From positions 930,001 to 994,000 of the forward strand of contig JANFOG010000007.1 in the NCBI GenBank assembly GCA_024336345.1: a stretch of 64,000 nt of DNA. The letters are read 5' to 3'. Source of the DNA: Mariannaea sp. PMI_226 (lineage: Eukaryota > Ascomycota > Sordariomycetes > Hypocreales > Nectriaceae). Below, one piece after another: positions 9,773-22,013 of this stretch; position 1 is the first letter of the stretch; the number at the start of each line of letters is the position of its first letter. Both the position numbers and the translations under genes were made by a program. A model generated the notes under the pieces. It was not told the origin of the DNA, searched no databases, and worked only from the letters and a program-made list of their open reading frames with translations.

Positions 9773-12016
9773 ACGCATATGTTCAACAATGCAATACGGG
9801 GGGTTCGATAGGGAAAGGGGAGGGAACGTTTGGCACAAATGCGACAACTAGTGACGAGCTTACAGGACGCGAATTGATGAAGCATTGAATAGGGTGATGT
9901 CGGCACTTGAATTTTGGATTATGAGAGGGTTTGTTTTTTACTAGCACGAACCGAACCCTTTAGCTTCTCAACTTTGGGTTGACCATTTGTTTCTGAAACT
10001 TGAACCTTGTTATTTGCAATCTGTTATTTCTGATATACTAAACAGTACCCTCTGTTCTTATATGCCATATTGCATTACACAGGTACTGTAGCTCGCGAAC
10101 CGAAACGACGGGCATATCAGATACCCAAATCGGCCTCGCTAGGTAGTTGACATTCATCATCGTCATCATTATCAAGGACCAAAGGCCTAAGTCGGTAACC
10201 CGCTCCGGGTCGTCACAACGTAATGGATGGCATGTAATCAAGCCACCCAAAGTACCTAAAACAGCAACGTCATGTGTCGTTTGTGGGCTGTAAGGCTATC
10301 CGGAGTCTTGACTTATGAGATGAGCTGATCCTTCTACAACGCCTATTTATTAGCTGCTCGGACGACTTCCTTCCTGAAGAGTAGCTAGTATGGTTTGCCG
10401 GGGCGAGGGGGGACGATCCCATGGTATGGAATCTGTAATATTCCGAAGCGTGCATCCAAGTTCATAAGGTGCAAGGACCACAGAAGCATCCAAACAAGTT
10501 TACCGAAGAACGACAGACTACCATAGACTAAACTATCACCCTATGTCTTCCTAGTTAGTCAAACAAGGAATAGGGTTACATAGTATCAAGGCAAGGAACA
10601 ATCTTGCGATGTGTTTGATTTTAACCGGGGGCACGCGTGACAGCCACAGAGTTACGCAAGAAATATTGCCCCGCACACTTACACCTGGGCGTTTCTCCAT
10701 TTCTTCCTGAGACAGCATTGTGGATCACAAGAAGGCTGGAAGGAGGGGAAAGCTGACAGCCTGGGAGTGACGTTATGCTGTGATAACAACTTTGTTTCTG
10801 TCACCGATCTTTGATTGCTGATGAAGAGGGCAGAAATTGGTGCAGCGGTTGACCGAGGTCGACGACAACCGTTCCGGTAAATACCTTGTGCATTAAAATA
10901 AACACTTCCTCGCTCATCATGCTGCAAATATGCCAATAACCTGTCGGAAAGTTGCCAATTCATCTTCCAAAGTCCAAACTACAGCATGCCGCAAATACTT
11001 GCCATAGTCAGATACATGTTATCCGTGAGATGTCCGAGACACAGTGTTAACTTGCACTGTAGCTTAGCTTCGCTCTTCATGATTAGTTATTTTATTCCCA
11101 TAACCGGTAGCTCATCCATAGAATTGTATTACTAAGTGTTCTATTCATAGACATAGGCATAGGTCGCGACATGACGCCATCATCAAGGGTTAGAGTGACA
11201 GGGCCAGGATTGCATTGTTAGGTTCAATTCGAGCAAAATACTCCGCACTGGCCTGGCCCCTCATGTCTTCAACCCTTGACGTTGATCCCGGGGCTGCTCT
11301 AGCTTCTAGCATTTGGCCATCATTATAGTCTATAGCACACATCAAAGCCGCAAAAGGAAGGTGGCTTGTTCTGAGAAGCGAAGGACTCATTAGGGTCCCT
11401 GTCCACTACCAGGTTAAAGTACTAGTACACGCTAAATTAGGTATTGTAGGTCATCCTCTCCCATCTACGGGCCACGCCATATCGACAACCTACTCCTCAG
11501 AGTTCTCTTCTTCATGCTACCGCCTCCCCGGTACATATCAGTTTGTAAGAACTACAAAGTCCCTGAGATAGTAAGCATCAGAAGCTACCATCTCGATACC
11601 TACGGAGTACCTAGGCATGTTGTAACTATGAAAATCACCTGCCAGACATGGCACGCCCACCCTTGCGTCCCTGCATGGCTTGCGCTCCCCCCCCCCCCCC
11701 GAGGAGTAAATGCGTTAGTGTTAGGCTTAAGACAACGACATCGGCTAGAAACTTGGGACTTATAAACCGCCCTTTTGGCTACTAGGGGAGCTGAAACGAT
11801 CACAATTTCCCTGTAAATCACAAGTCACACATAAAGGAACAGAAGAGCTGTGTTTCTGCCCAACCAATCATCCGAAGAACGGACATATTTTATCTTATAA
11901 CTATACTATGCTTTATACTTGATCCTCCTCAAGCCTGTTCTCTACTCTTCTCTTCTCTCTCCTTCCAGCCACACTGCGATACACACTTGGAACCCAAAAC
12001 AAAATTTCCCCTCACA
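9773..12016. other. gene-free stretch of 2.2 kb
   Basis: No convincing coding exon, RNA gene or mobile element was found. Short open frames on the minus strand (10679-10963 and 11190-11390) start with ATG but lack composition or motifs that support them. A C-homopolymer of about 12 lies at 11689-11700. Confidence 0.5.
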
Positions 12017-12420
12017 ATGAAAGTTCTTTCCTTGTCACAACTGGTCGGCCTTCTGGTCTTGGTAAATGGGGTCATGGCAGACTCCAACTGTAAGATAGAA
12101 TGAAATGATATTCGATGCTTGACAGCCGGACTAAAAGGTCTCCCAGGGGAACTAACCTGCATCAAGTGCATCGGAACGGGAATGAAGCATGACCTAAATT
12201 TTATTAAGTACGTTTCTATAGAGTGCTTCCACATTTTATGAATGTTTTTTTTTCTTTCTTTCTTTCTTTCTCGTTAGAAGAAATGCTGACAGATTTTCTT
12301 CCTGAGTGTAGAGCAGGTATGCGAAGTAGTTTATTACAAACAATAACAGTTACAGAAAGATCCTAACCGCGTGTTCATCTAGTTGCTTGGTGTACTTCAG
12401 CCTGCTCAAACCCTCCATAA
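12017..12420 (+). pseudogene. very small secreted Cys-rich peptide gene, frame apparently broken
   Basis: ATG at 12017 (CACAATG context) opens a clear signal peptide (MKVLSLSQLVGLLVLV...) in exon 12017-12089. A likely intron 12090-12137 leads to an exon 12138-12207 with a CIKC motif. A GTACGT donor at 12208 begins an intron with a T/C-rich end and acceptors at about 12277-12280. A further coding-looking exon ends GAGCAG at about 12316, and a last exon of 12 codons after 12381 holds two cysteines and stops at TAA 12418-12420. The first two exons and the last two exons each read well, but the phases at the second intron differ by one base, so the joined frame stops early. This is either a recent frameshift or an unusual splice that I cannot see. 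Intact or not, it looks like a gene for a peptide of roughly 70 residues with about six cysteines. Confidence 0.45.
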
Positions 12421-13120
12421 GGACATCTGGGGCGTAAAACAACTCGCTGGCAATGTTTTAGATATCACAATAAAGTGTAATATTATACACATAATGTGAA
12501 AAATCGTAATGGGTGCAAACTTCACGTTCTTGTTTCAATCTTATGATATCATGGTCTTGCAGGCGGAATGTTAGCATGTTGGGATAGGGTTCTATTTTAT
12601 TTACTTTTCTATTTTATTTACTTTTCTATTTTGAAGCTATCTGAACTTGCTCTCAACTTTGGTATCTCTTCTTGCAATGTCTTCCAATGGCCACAAGCGA
12701 TGTTGTAGGGACTAAGTTGAGCTTCTATATATTCGTCTCTAATTATTCCGCCTGTGTGTTTTATGGTGATGAGAGCCACCCAAATGGCGACTATCAGACC
12801 GGCTTAAGTGTACTGAATCTTACATACTAATCATTTACCACAGCTGCACGGCTTCTTCTGTCTGTGTTTTCTGAGGCTTCACAAAATATAGACAAATACT
12901 TTTTTCTTCCTTCTTCTCTTCCTTGTCGATACATAAAATCATCAAGCACTACGATATATCTATCCGTTGAGGGTTTGCGGAGATAAGGGCATACTGAGCA
13001 TTTACTGGTCGTAGGGTACGTTATCGCAATGGAGCTGGTTAGTGGAAAGTAGGCGGACTCCATGAGGATATCAATTCTGCGAACGTTTTTTTTTTCCTTT
13101 ACAACATCACTTCCGAAATA
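12421..13120. other. intergenic with a 17-bp tandem repeat
   Basis: Non-coding. A 17-nt unit (TCTATTTTATTTACTTT) is repeated twice with a partial third copy at about 12591-12632. Otherwise nothing was recognised. Confidence 0.6.
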
Positions 13121-14260
13121 CTAATTGGTAAATACATAATGATTTCCCCCACCGGCGTTAATTTCGTCAACTGTCCAAAGAGTGCCATCCCGGCCACGAT
13201 CCCGACAGTCAATGCAAGAATCCAGCTTGATCTCGCATAAACTAGTGAATTGTGTATAGCCACAAACAGGAGATTTTTCCAGGCCATAAATATATAAATC
13301 AGCTGACTGTTTAATTTGCAATCCAGTCATTCCTGCGGCAAATCCAGCTGGCGATTTACAGTTGAAGATGACTGTGCATCCTAGACCATTTTCGTCTACT
13401 GTTACTGCTGATGTATATTCACGATAGACAACATTGTCTATATATCTCTGTGTAGCATTCACACAAAGATCCTTGGCAATGTTGCCGCAACGAGTCGAAG
13501 TGATTGGATTTCCAGCCCAATAGCCTGGCAAAGGACGTGTTGGTGCAGAGTATGGATTGGTAGCAGGGCGATAGTATTCGGAATCTTGAGGAATGGAAGT
13601 AGAGCCTATTCCATGAAGTCAGATTGTTGATATTCTTCCCGTCGTTTTTTTCCAAGTAATGGCGTCATATACATACATTGATCGTATATCTTATTTGAAT
13701 TGGAGTCATAGAGACATCCATCATCACCGAGGTTAACCTGGCCAAAACCGGTAGGCCAGACGGCCTGGAGCATGAGGGTAGGAATAGAATCAGCTCTATT
13801 ATCATCAGTCGCGTCAAAGCCCGATAGGATCAATATGGTATTATTGCCTTGATTAGGGTCTGCAACGACGTCTGCAGAAATATTCAAGTTAGTTCCAACT
13901 GAAAATTGAGGGTTACATCTCAAATATGTTATACAACTTACTATAAAAGCTCTGGTAAACATCGCGCAATGGCTTGTAACCAGCGGCACACCGCGGGGCA
14001 CCATTCATGAGAACGCAGCCACTATTGACGACCTAAGTCAAGTTAATTACGAATATGAAAGAGGAGACATCATTGCAGCCATAACTTACGACATTAGTAC
14101 TACCAGGCTGGTTCACCGGCGCCGAAACTGTGTTCACAGCAATTGCGTCCACGAAGATATCACCGTTGCCTTCCTGGGTAAGTCGTGGATGTACCCGAGG
14201 AACTGCGGCTTGAGTTCCAGAGAACAGGAGCACTGCTGTGGCGATTCCTAACGGCAACAT
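13121..14260 (-). CDS. secreted Cys-rich hypothetical protein, four exons (322 aa)
   Basis: Four exons join in frame: 14260-14090, 14032-13942, 13898-13677 and 13605-13121, giving 969 coding bases. Donors are GTAAGT or GTATGT. The third intron ends GAATAG with a CTGAC branch, so the open frame running through it is not used. A signal peptide (MLPLGIATAVLLFSG) precedes an extracellular-looking chain with N-glycosylation sequons (NNT, NAT) and about a dozen cysteines, several in the C-terminal third (GCTVIFNC, VCGYTQ, LCEIK, SCIDC). No membrane anchor or enzyme motif was seen. It faces away from the small peptide gene, with 700 bp between. The family is unknown. It is the fourth secreted orphan of the island. 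Confidence 0.75.
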
Positions 14261-17200
14261 TTTGCTATAAGAAGCAATATATACGAGTTAGGGGTTGGTG
14301 TTCCCTAAGGGATGAAAGCGACGCGGCAAGATATAAACGGTGCTGAGAGGAGAAATTGTCAAGTAAATGGTGGCGATCAGACGTGATGTTCAAGACTTAT
14401 AACAAAATCTGGTGGCTTGGGCTATTTGTTGCCAATGATGTACCACCTCCCGCACATAGCATAGCAAGAGAGGCAAAGAAGGCGGAGACTAGGTTACCTC
14501 CCTCCCCAAAACAAAAAAAAATACCTCGAGGCACAAGCACAAAGGGGCCTCTAGCTACCAAAGCAGATCTTGGTCATGACTGCAGCTTACATGCTGTGCT
14601 CAGAAGGAGGGCGCACAAGGAACAGACGGGGATGTACAGTGCGTCAGAATATGCGAAGCTTCTCTAGTTGTGGTCAGTTGAACCCTTTGAAGCCCCATCT
14701 TTCCAGAATCACTTGCCGTGTAGATTACCGATACCCATGTTTGTACAGTACATTCATTCTCCAGGGGCCTTGCTATCGAGATATCTAGTTCGTCTTTAGT
14801 GATGGAACGCAGTGTTCCTGTCGCCCGGGTTCCTTGTATAGTACAGGGGTCTGTTGATTACCATACTCTGGTAATCTGTACAGTCCAAAGAACACTGTCG
14901 GTCGCTCTTCTGAAACACGCTAACATAAAACCTGGCATCGCTGTGCCGCTCCAAATAGTAAGTGGACTGCACTTGAAATGTCGGTTTCCTGGTAAGGCTA
15001 TCACCTGAATCAGTCTCATGCTTGGCAAGATACCACTAAGATAAAGTCCTCGTGTCCCGTACTAGAAAGGGCTAGGTAGCCACATACTGCAACATTTGTG
15101 GAAGTAGCATTCATCACCCCTGTGACTTGGGTGATTGTCCGTCCCAAGCTTGCCAGCCCCGTCTTGTTGCTTACGGGTACGGGCTCAATATAATTTTGTT
15201 CCGATGATGAATGTTGACTACCTCTAGAAAGGTAGGTGGTCACGCATACCAACACGTCGCAGAGCGAATCAACTCATGGCTGGGTGAGTACTTTAGCTGG
15301 GAGGATAACGGTGGACGTAAACGAACGCACCCTACCTAACCAGCGTTAACTTGACTAAAAAGAAAAAAAATAGAGTATGTACATATGAAACTGTGTATTC
15401 GTTGATAGCATGAGAAGATAGCAGTGGTGTCTGTCTGCAACTGGAAGGACAGAGAGAGGCTGGGTGTCGGAGCTGCTTCATGGAGACAAGCACGGCAGAC
15501 GAATGGATGGTTTCTAATCCAGCAGTTTGCACAAGCTTCTAGAAGGCGGATAATTTTCCACTATTGGTCACTCACTCACTACATTCTGTCATGGGTTTTA
15601 GACTGCAGTCCTCCGTAATTGAATCCAACTGTTCACTGCGCTAATAAGTGGGGTTAGTTTAGCATCAGTTGCCAAGAGGCAAGTTATTGCTTTCTTCGTT
15701 ATACCCAAGTTACTCTCTACGGTTATATCCAGTTATGCGAAAAACGGGCGTAGTTGAACCAGGAGGTGGAGGAGTACGGTAAGCTTGTCAGCAATATTAG
15801 TCTTGCTTCCCGCCGAAGCCGACTTTCCAACATTCGCAAGCCCCCATCAAGAAACGCCACTTTGCGTTGAAAGATAATGCAACTGTGTTTACAAAGGCAC
15901 AATATGCAAGGTGAGATGCTTTGGTTGTGTGAGAGATGAGAGGTGCGCCCGAATAGCTATCTTCTCTCACGGGATAGTCGAGTAGCAGTTCTCAAACCCA
16001 CTTCTTGTCGACAGTATGTCATGGGCCACATGAGTGACGACCTCGTCAAGTTGCGACGCCCGGCGACAGCTGCACGAATGCATCCATGATCTACATGACG
16101 AGAAAGAGTCATCAAGAGCCAAGTTGTCATTTCCCCCGGTATAACTGCCTAATTTTCCTGTTCCCAGGCTGTCAGTATTGGCTGTGATCGCAGCCAGGGC
16201 ATGGCAAGCAGCGGCAACGATTGCGATTGTACAAACAACAGACAAATTGGAGGAGGAGGAAGAGGAGGAGGCAGGTTATAACCTGTAAAGCGGCATCTTT
16301 TCATCTTGACCCTCTCGACGAAGACATGTCTGGCCACCGCCTCCTGGTGCTATCGGGTTTGGTCGTCATTTTCGGTGTCGGTGAACGACGCAGGGGCATG
16401 TATTATCGGTGAGAAGTCGAATACGCATTTCCTCTAAAACTCACAATATTCCAATCCCTTGTTCCAACGCCCAACTTGATTTCAAACCCCTCAAACACAG
16501 CGCGTTAGCTCATCAAGCACCGCAACAAGGCCATCACCATATCGAAAGAATCTCGTCGCGCTGATTCGGTTCAAGATGGAAGAGCAAGAGCAGTTCAGGT
16601 CACGTGCCGAGGATGATGTTGGCTGAGCACTTACGAACAACGCCTTGCCTAAACGGGAATACCGCCAAACCTGCCGTGTTCAGTAAGGTAAGGTAGCATG
16701 TGCATCATTCCTGGAAAATGCCACCGACCATCCGATCATGACCACTCTCTTCATTCTTTCACCCTCTTTCTCTTACCCATCCATCGATTTATTTTACCCT
16801 GGTCTGGAAGACATCAACGTCATCATCGCAGAGGAGGAGAAATCGAGTTTCCCACCTCCCAAAGACCCCTTCCCCAAGATACCACTGAGAAAACCGTGCT
16901 TTCTGCGTTCTCCGAAACGTGGACTCGAACCTCCCGCAAGCAGCTGTCGTCATCGAAAAATCCGCCCCGCTCTAGCTCCCACCTTTGGCTTCCAAGTCCA
17001 CCCCTTCCATACCGACCTAGTAGACTGCTCACCAGCACTAATCTATTGAATCCCTCCCTTCCTTCGCTTCCAGTCATCATGGCCTGGGAACTATCTCGCA
17101 GGCGACTAGTTCGCTCAATCAACTCCAAATATATTTATGGCAGGATTGTATGATTGTCCCCTCAAAATCCCAACCCCAACCCCCCCGTCCCTTCCGTCCA

Positions 17201-17512
17201 ACGCCGAACGGGATGACAAGTCGTGTGCTCTTGACACTACCCCAATGTCGCCTCTAAGCCCTGCGACTACTCCTCTGAAGATCCCGTCATCACCTCCTCT
17301 TTAGTCGCCCCTTTCGGCCAATTCCCGTCTTTCTTTCCATACAACCACACTCCAATCACCATCCCCAACTGCTTCCTTTTCGTCTACCGTCAGACCTCGC
17401 AATCTACATCAACAAATCCAACAATTGCTTTCGTCGCCATCTTTGCAACTTCAATACTGATGATCCCTGATTTCTACAGCCTCTCCTCCATACCATCATC
17501 TTCTTTATCGAG
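14261..17512. other. gene-free stretch of 3.2 kb ending in the leader of the Mpv17-like gene
   Basis: No supported gene. Small open frames at 14356-14667, 15016-15255 and 15967-16245 lack starts or support. The right 800 bp are pyrimidine-rich and probably the promoter and leader of the next gene. They include an ATG at 17079 in good context opening a 24-codon frame that is followed by a GTATGA donor-like sequence. It could be an upstream ORF or an unrecognised first exon. Confidence 0.45.
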
Positions 17513-18315
17513 ATGGCGCTTGCAGCCCGACTTACCGCCAGATTCAACTCTTACTATGACGAGCGACCACGTACGTCTTCACCCATGCGATTGATCAAGT
17601 CATCAGAAAACTCCGATCGCATCCCACTCCCTGTCAATTAACTTCAAATTACTCACATCCATTGTACAGTCATGACCATGATGGTCACCAACGCCATTCT
17701 CGGTGGTATTGCCGACACGACCGCCCAGACCATCACCTCGATCCGGCACCGGGTACAGCACAAAACAAGCAACGACAAGGATGACGGCATTTCCCTCTCA
17801 GTTTATGACCTTGATCGTAAGGGAGGACTCATCCCTGATTCCAAGGCACTACCTCCTCCTTTCGACTTTGAACGTCTCACCCGTTTCATGTCCTACGGTT
17901 TCTGCATGGCCCCAGTCCAGTTCAAGTGGTTTCGGTTTCTAGAGAAGGTTTTTCCCATTACAAAAACTAGCGCTTTCGGTCCGGCCATGAAGCGTGTTGC
18001 ATTCGACCAGCTCTTATTCGCACCTTTTGGTGTCGCTGTCTTTTTTACAGTCATGACAATTGCTGAAGGTGGCGGTCGCCGCGCCGTTGCTCACAAGCTT
18101 AGGGACATGTATGTTCCCACGCTCAAAGCTAATTATGTCGTCTGGCCAGCCGTCCAGATTGTCAACTTCCGATTGATGCCTGTCCAATACCAACTTGTAA
18201 GTCCCAAAAAGATTTCACCTACGTCATATATATTGACATTCGATAGCCTTTCGTGTCGACAATCGGTATTGCTTGGACCGCATATCTATCTCTGACCAAC
18301 GCCGCCGATGAGTAG
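17513..18315 (+). CDS. Mpv17/PMP22 family integral membrane protein
   Basis: Three exons: 17513-17570, 17670-18196 and 18247-18315, with GT...AG introns and exact frame; 217 residues, usual for the family plus a modest insertion. Mpv17/PMP22 proteins (yeast Sym1, human MPV17/PXMP2) are four-helix proteins of the mitochondrial inner or peroxisomal membrane and are linked to channel activity and stress tolerance. Seen here are an N-terminal YY-E-RP block with the following helix (TNAILGGIADTTAQ), the glycine/FDQ segment (RVAFDQLLFAPFG) and the C-terminal family signature WPAVQIVNFRLMPVQYQ followed by WTAYLSLTN. The loop after helix 1 (residues about 40-85) is longer than in yeast Sym1. Which organelle it serves cannot be read from the sequence. 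Confidence 0.92.
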
Positions 18316-19889
18316 TCGAATTGATTCGAGTATATATTTCGACTGACACAAAGAACGTTTGACATGATGCAAGCCTTATCCGCCATCGTCATACATATGA
18401 AACAAGGATTGGCGTAAAGGGTCCGGACCATTTCAATGAGGTTTTTTTTTTTTTTTTTATCTTGGCTGAACCAATATTTGTTCAGAAACAAATTTCTTGC
18501 TTTGGTTCAAACGGTCTCACCGGTAGAGGGGATATATAGTTTCTTTTCGGATACAAAAGATGCAAATCCCTCGTTTGGTTTTGCTACGGTTCTCATAAAG
18601 GACACATTTGGGATCGGCGTTTCGGGGAGGGAGGAGGTAACGGTTCGGAGGGTTTCGACTGGTTGGTTAAGTATATGACAGAAATAAATGTATGCCACTG
18701 CATCTACGATAAGATGGATAAAGTATTTCATCGTCGATAAGTAACAGAGCATCTGAATACCGTGCGGTTCTGGAATAATGTCAAGTAGGCAAGCTCGAAG
18801 ATGATGTACGCGTGATTTGCACAGCTTCCTGCTTATAGGTGCAGGCAAAAACAAGCCAGCACGGGAAGTGTCTGTTTTTGCGTTTATCGTGGGTGTTGAT
18901 GAGGGATCTCGACATTCTGGCTAAAGCAATGTGATCAGGAGTATTATTGTCGGATGATCATGCTTCATCCGTCAAGCTACTTTACACCAGCAGCGTTACC
19001 AGCTCTCCAGCGAATATGGTGTCACACTTGAGGTGCTTTTAATGAGGGATGGGCGGAAACCGGTGACGGTTTGGCTAGGGGACCGCATCCGCGTTCCCGC
19101 ACATTTTCGCATCCGCCGCGGCTGCAGCCGGGTTTTTCTATTACCTCGTCGTCGCCGGATGCCGGGGGGATTCGGGACAAATGGGTAACGGTATCTGCCC
19201 GAGGACAGGGAGCGCGGCGGGGTTGGGTTGACGCTTGACACCTGAAAGAGCTGCGTAAAGGGGTAGACGGCGACTGTGAAGGAGGCAGGTTTGGTTTGGT
19301 AATGAGAATTGAGTGATTTTTGGTGTCTTTCTCCTACTTTCATTTTTTTTTTGGGTTGCTTGATTGATAGGGCCGAATTTGTTGAGTGACCTAGCGAGGA
19401 AACGAATGATAATGGGAATTAACAACGTTACCTACTCTATCTTTAATAGCGGCTAGGTATCATACTGGTAGGTATCTTTCAAGGGGGCGTTAAAAAAAAA
19501 AAGAGGAGCCCACTGAAGCTCTAGCTACCCTGCGAAAGACCTACCAGTGGAGGCTATCTTTGCTCGCCGCACCACACCGTACCAGACCTCACCACCCCAT
19601 CAACTACACCACCACTCCAATGCCAATGGTCTAAGGATAGCTGATAGTGGCCATTTGAGGAGGGGCATAATGATGAGGCGGTCAACCACAGATGCCTGTC
19701 AATTGATACAAAGCATGTCGTTACTCAGGCGGCGTCGAGCCCCCGTGCTCAGTGTATTGGCGCAGCGACTGGCAGTGTTGGTGGTGACGCTGGTGGCAGT
19801 GGTGGTGAAGGAATTGGGACCCCGCCATGTCCGTCATAGTGCTCTGTTTCCCTTCCCCCACCTTGACCTTGACATGGGCCTATTATCGT
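18316..19889. other. intergenic with homopolymer runs
   Basis: Contains a poly-T run of about 18 at 18441-18458 and an A run at 19493-19503. An open plus-strand frame from 19547 is low-complexity and lies in the upstream region of the next gene. No gene is supported. Confidence 0.5.
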
Positions 19890-20044
19890 CCTCCTCCACT
19901 ACTGCATCTTCCCGTTGCTACTCCTTCTCCCCCTCCATCAGACCACGGCCTTTTCTCTCTTCCTTTTCTTTCCCTTCTGCAAGACTGTTTTCTTCCTCTT
20001 GTTTTTCCCCTCCTCCCATCTCCAATTCCTCAAGTACCGCAAAG
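19890..20044 (+). promoter_or_regulatory. pyrimidine-rich leader of phosphoglycerate kinase
   Basis: A dense C/T tract directly before the PGK start (AAAGATG). Such CT-rich blocks next to the transcription start are typical of highly expressed fungal glycolytic genes. The exact start site is not visible. Confidence 0.5.
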
Positions 20045-21648
20045 ATGTCGCTGTCCAACAAGCTCTCCATCACTGACGTTGACGTCAAGGACAAGAGAGT
20101 CCTCATCCGAGTAAGTTTTTGTTTGCGCGCGCGTTGCCCCGCCATCCTCCAAATCCGTATCCCCTCCCTCTCTCTCTCACAGTCACGATACGATACCATC
20201 TAGAATCACCTCATTGGAGCTATTCGTTCGAAGATTGAGGTCTTTCAATGGATCAGCATTTTGGTCCAACTCTCTCTCTCTCTCTCTCTCTCTCAACTCA
20301 TCCATCACCATCACGTCACCACTCCCCTCCACCCCGCTCTGAAACCGAACCCCTCCTCCCACGCGCTTCATTGACCTTCTAACTAAAACAACTGTCAGGT
20401 CGACTTCAACGTCCCCCTTGACGCCGAATTCAATGTCACCAACAACCAGCGCATTGTCGGTGCCCTCCCCACCATTAAGCATGCCCTTGACAACGGCGCC
20501 AAGTCCGTCATCCTCATGTCCCACCTCGGCCGCCCCAACGGAGCTGTCAACCCCAAGTACTCTCTCAAGCCCGTCGTCTCCGAGCTCGAGAAGCTCCTCG
20601 GCAAGCCCGTTACCTTCGCCCCCGACTGTGTCGGCCCTGAGGTCGAGGCGATCGTCAATGGTGCCGACAACGGCGCTGTCATTCTCCTAGAGAACCTCCG
20701 CTTCCACATTGAGGAGGAGGGAAGCTCCAAGGACAAGGAGGGCAACAAGACCAAGGCTGACAAGGCCGCTGTCGAGGCTTTCCGCAAGGGCCTGACTGCT
20801 CTCGGTGATGTCTACATCAGTATGCTTCATACAGCTCAACCCCCCTCTCATGCGATTTATCTTCTAACCTGTACGCAGACGACGCTTTCGGTACTGCCCA
20901 CCGTGCCCACTCCTCCATGGTCGGTGTCGACCTGCCTCAGAAGGCTGCTGGTTTCCTCATGAAGAAGGAGCTTGACTACTTCGCCAAGGCCATTGAGTCC
21001 CCTGAGCGACCTTTCCTTGCCATTCTCGGCGGTGCCAAGGTCTCGGACAAGATTCAGCTCATCAACAACCTCCTCGACAAGGTCGATACCCTCATCGTCT
21101 GCGGTGGTATGGCTTTCACCTTCAAGAAGACCCTTGAGAATGTCACCATTGGTACCTCCCTCTTTGACGAGGCCGGCTCCAAGATCGTCGGCGAGCTCGT
21201 TGAGAAGGCCAAGGCCAAGGGCGTCAAGATTGTCCTCCCCGTCGACTACATCACCGCCGACAAGTTCGACAAGGACGCCGAGACCGGCTACGCCACTGAT
21301 GAGCAGGGCATTCCCGACGGCTGGATGGGTCTGGACTGCGGTGAGAAGAGCATCAAGCTCTACGTCGATGCCATTTCTGAGGCTAAGACCATCCTCTGGA
21401 ACGGTCCCGCCGGTGTCTTCGAGTTTGACAAGTTCGCCAACGGTACCAAGGCTACTCTTGACGCCGTCGTCAAGGGCTGCCAGGAGGAGGGCAAGACTGT
21501 CATCATTGGTGGTGGTGACACTGCTACCGTTGCCAAGAAGTATGGTGCCGAATCTCAGCTCAGCCACGTCTCCACTGGTGGTGGTGCCTCGCTGGAGCTT
21601 CTTGAGGGCAAGGAGCTGCCCGGTGTTGTTGCCCTGTCCAGTAAGTAA
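20045..21648 (+). CDS. pgk1: phosphoglycerate kinase, three exons
   Basis: Cytosolic glycolytic enzyme transferring phosphate between 1,3-bisphosphoglycerate and ADP. Exons 20045-20110, 20399-20819 and 20879-21648 join to 418 residues, the expected length. Family blocks are in order: VDFNVPLD at the N-terminus, [44 protein letters not shown] and [18 protein letters not shown] near the C-terminus, ending VVALSSK. The first intron is long for this genome (288 nt) and contains a (CT)n run at about 20270-20294; it interrupts right before the substrate-binding VDFN motif. Coding composition is strongly biased (C-ending codons), as expected for a highly expressed gene, and this bias creates long false frames on the other strand and frame. 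Confidence 0.98.
20270..20294 (+). repeat. CT dinucleotide microsatellite in PGK intron 1
   Basis: About twelve uninterrupted CT repeats inside the first intron of phosphoglycerate kinase. Confidence 0.9.
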
Positions 21649-22013
21649 ATGTTATGATAATGTTCACGATATGAGCCTGTTTGATAACGGGATGTTTTTT
21701 TTTACAAAAATCGTAAAAGGTCGGTTTCAGAGAGCTATTTTGTAGCCAGCACATATTTAAGTACACAACCAGAAATGTATAAAAAGAAGAGAAAAGGAAA
21801 ATAAGTCGAGGCACATGAACGCCCCTTCATTCAATTGTGAAGTTGGTATTGCAACCCTTTTTTAAGCGTCGACGAGGAAGACTTATGAAGGGGCCAAGTT
21901 CCAAGTGTTGATTCTTTTTTTTTAAGTCATTAATAATGGCCCCAAGCTACCTAATCTATACATTTCGATGCTCTATCCCAGTCCCATGTGTCGTTCCTTT
22001 GGGTCGTCGTTGT

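Noticed and set aside
15016..15255. 79-codon minus-strand frame that reads as plausible protein
   Set aside because: No ATG start, no clear splice acceptor in front and no recognised family. It may be a relic, but the support is too weak.
15967..16245. Apparent small secreted Cys-rich protein on the minus strand
   Set aside because: The first codon is TTG and there is no in-frame ATG that keeps the hydrophobic start.
16905..16990. tRNA-like B-box (GGTTCGAGTCC) on the minus strand
   Set aside because: The flanking bases do not form a T-stem, and no matching D-arm or acceptor stem exists.
19547..20203. Open frame covering the PGK leader and first exon
   Set aside because: Low-complexity translation of a C/T-rich leader. 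It runs into PGK exon 1 in another frame.
20857..21567. 236-codon open frame antisense to phosphoglycerate kinase
   Set aside because: A shadow of strong C-ending codon bias. The composition (Leu/Val/Gly/Asp only) is typical of such shadows.
20972..21745. 257-codon same-strand frame overlapping phosphoglycerate kinase
   Set aside because: An out-of-frame reading of the PGK exon, rich in Ser/Pro/Arg with no motif.
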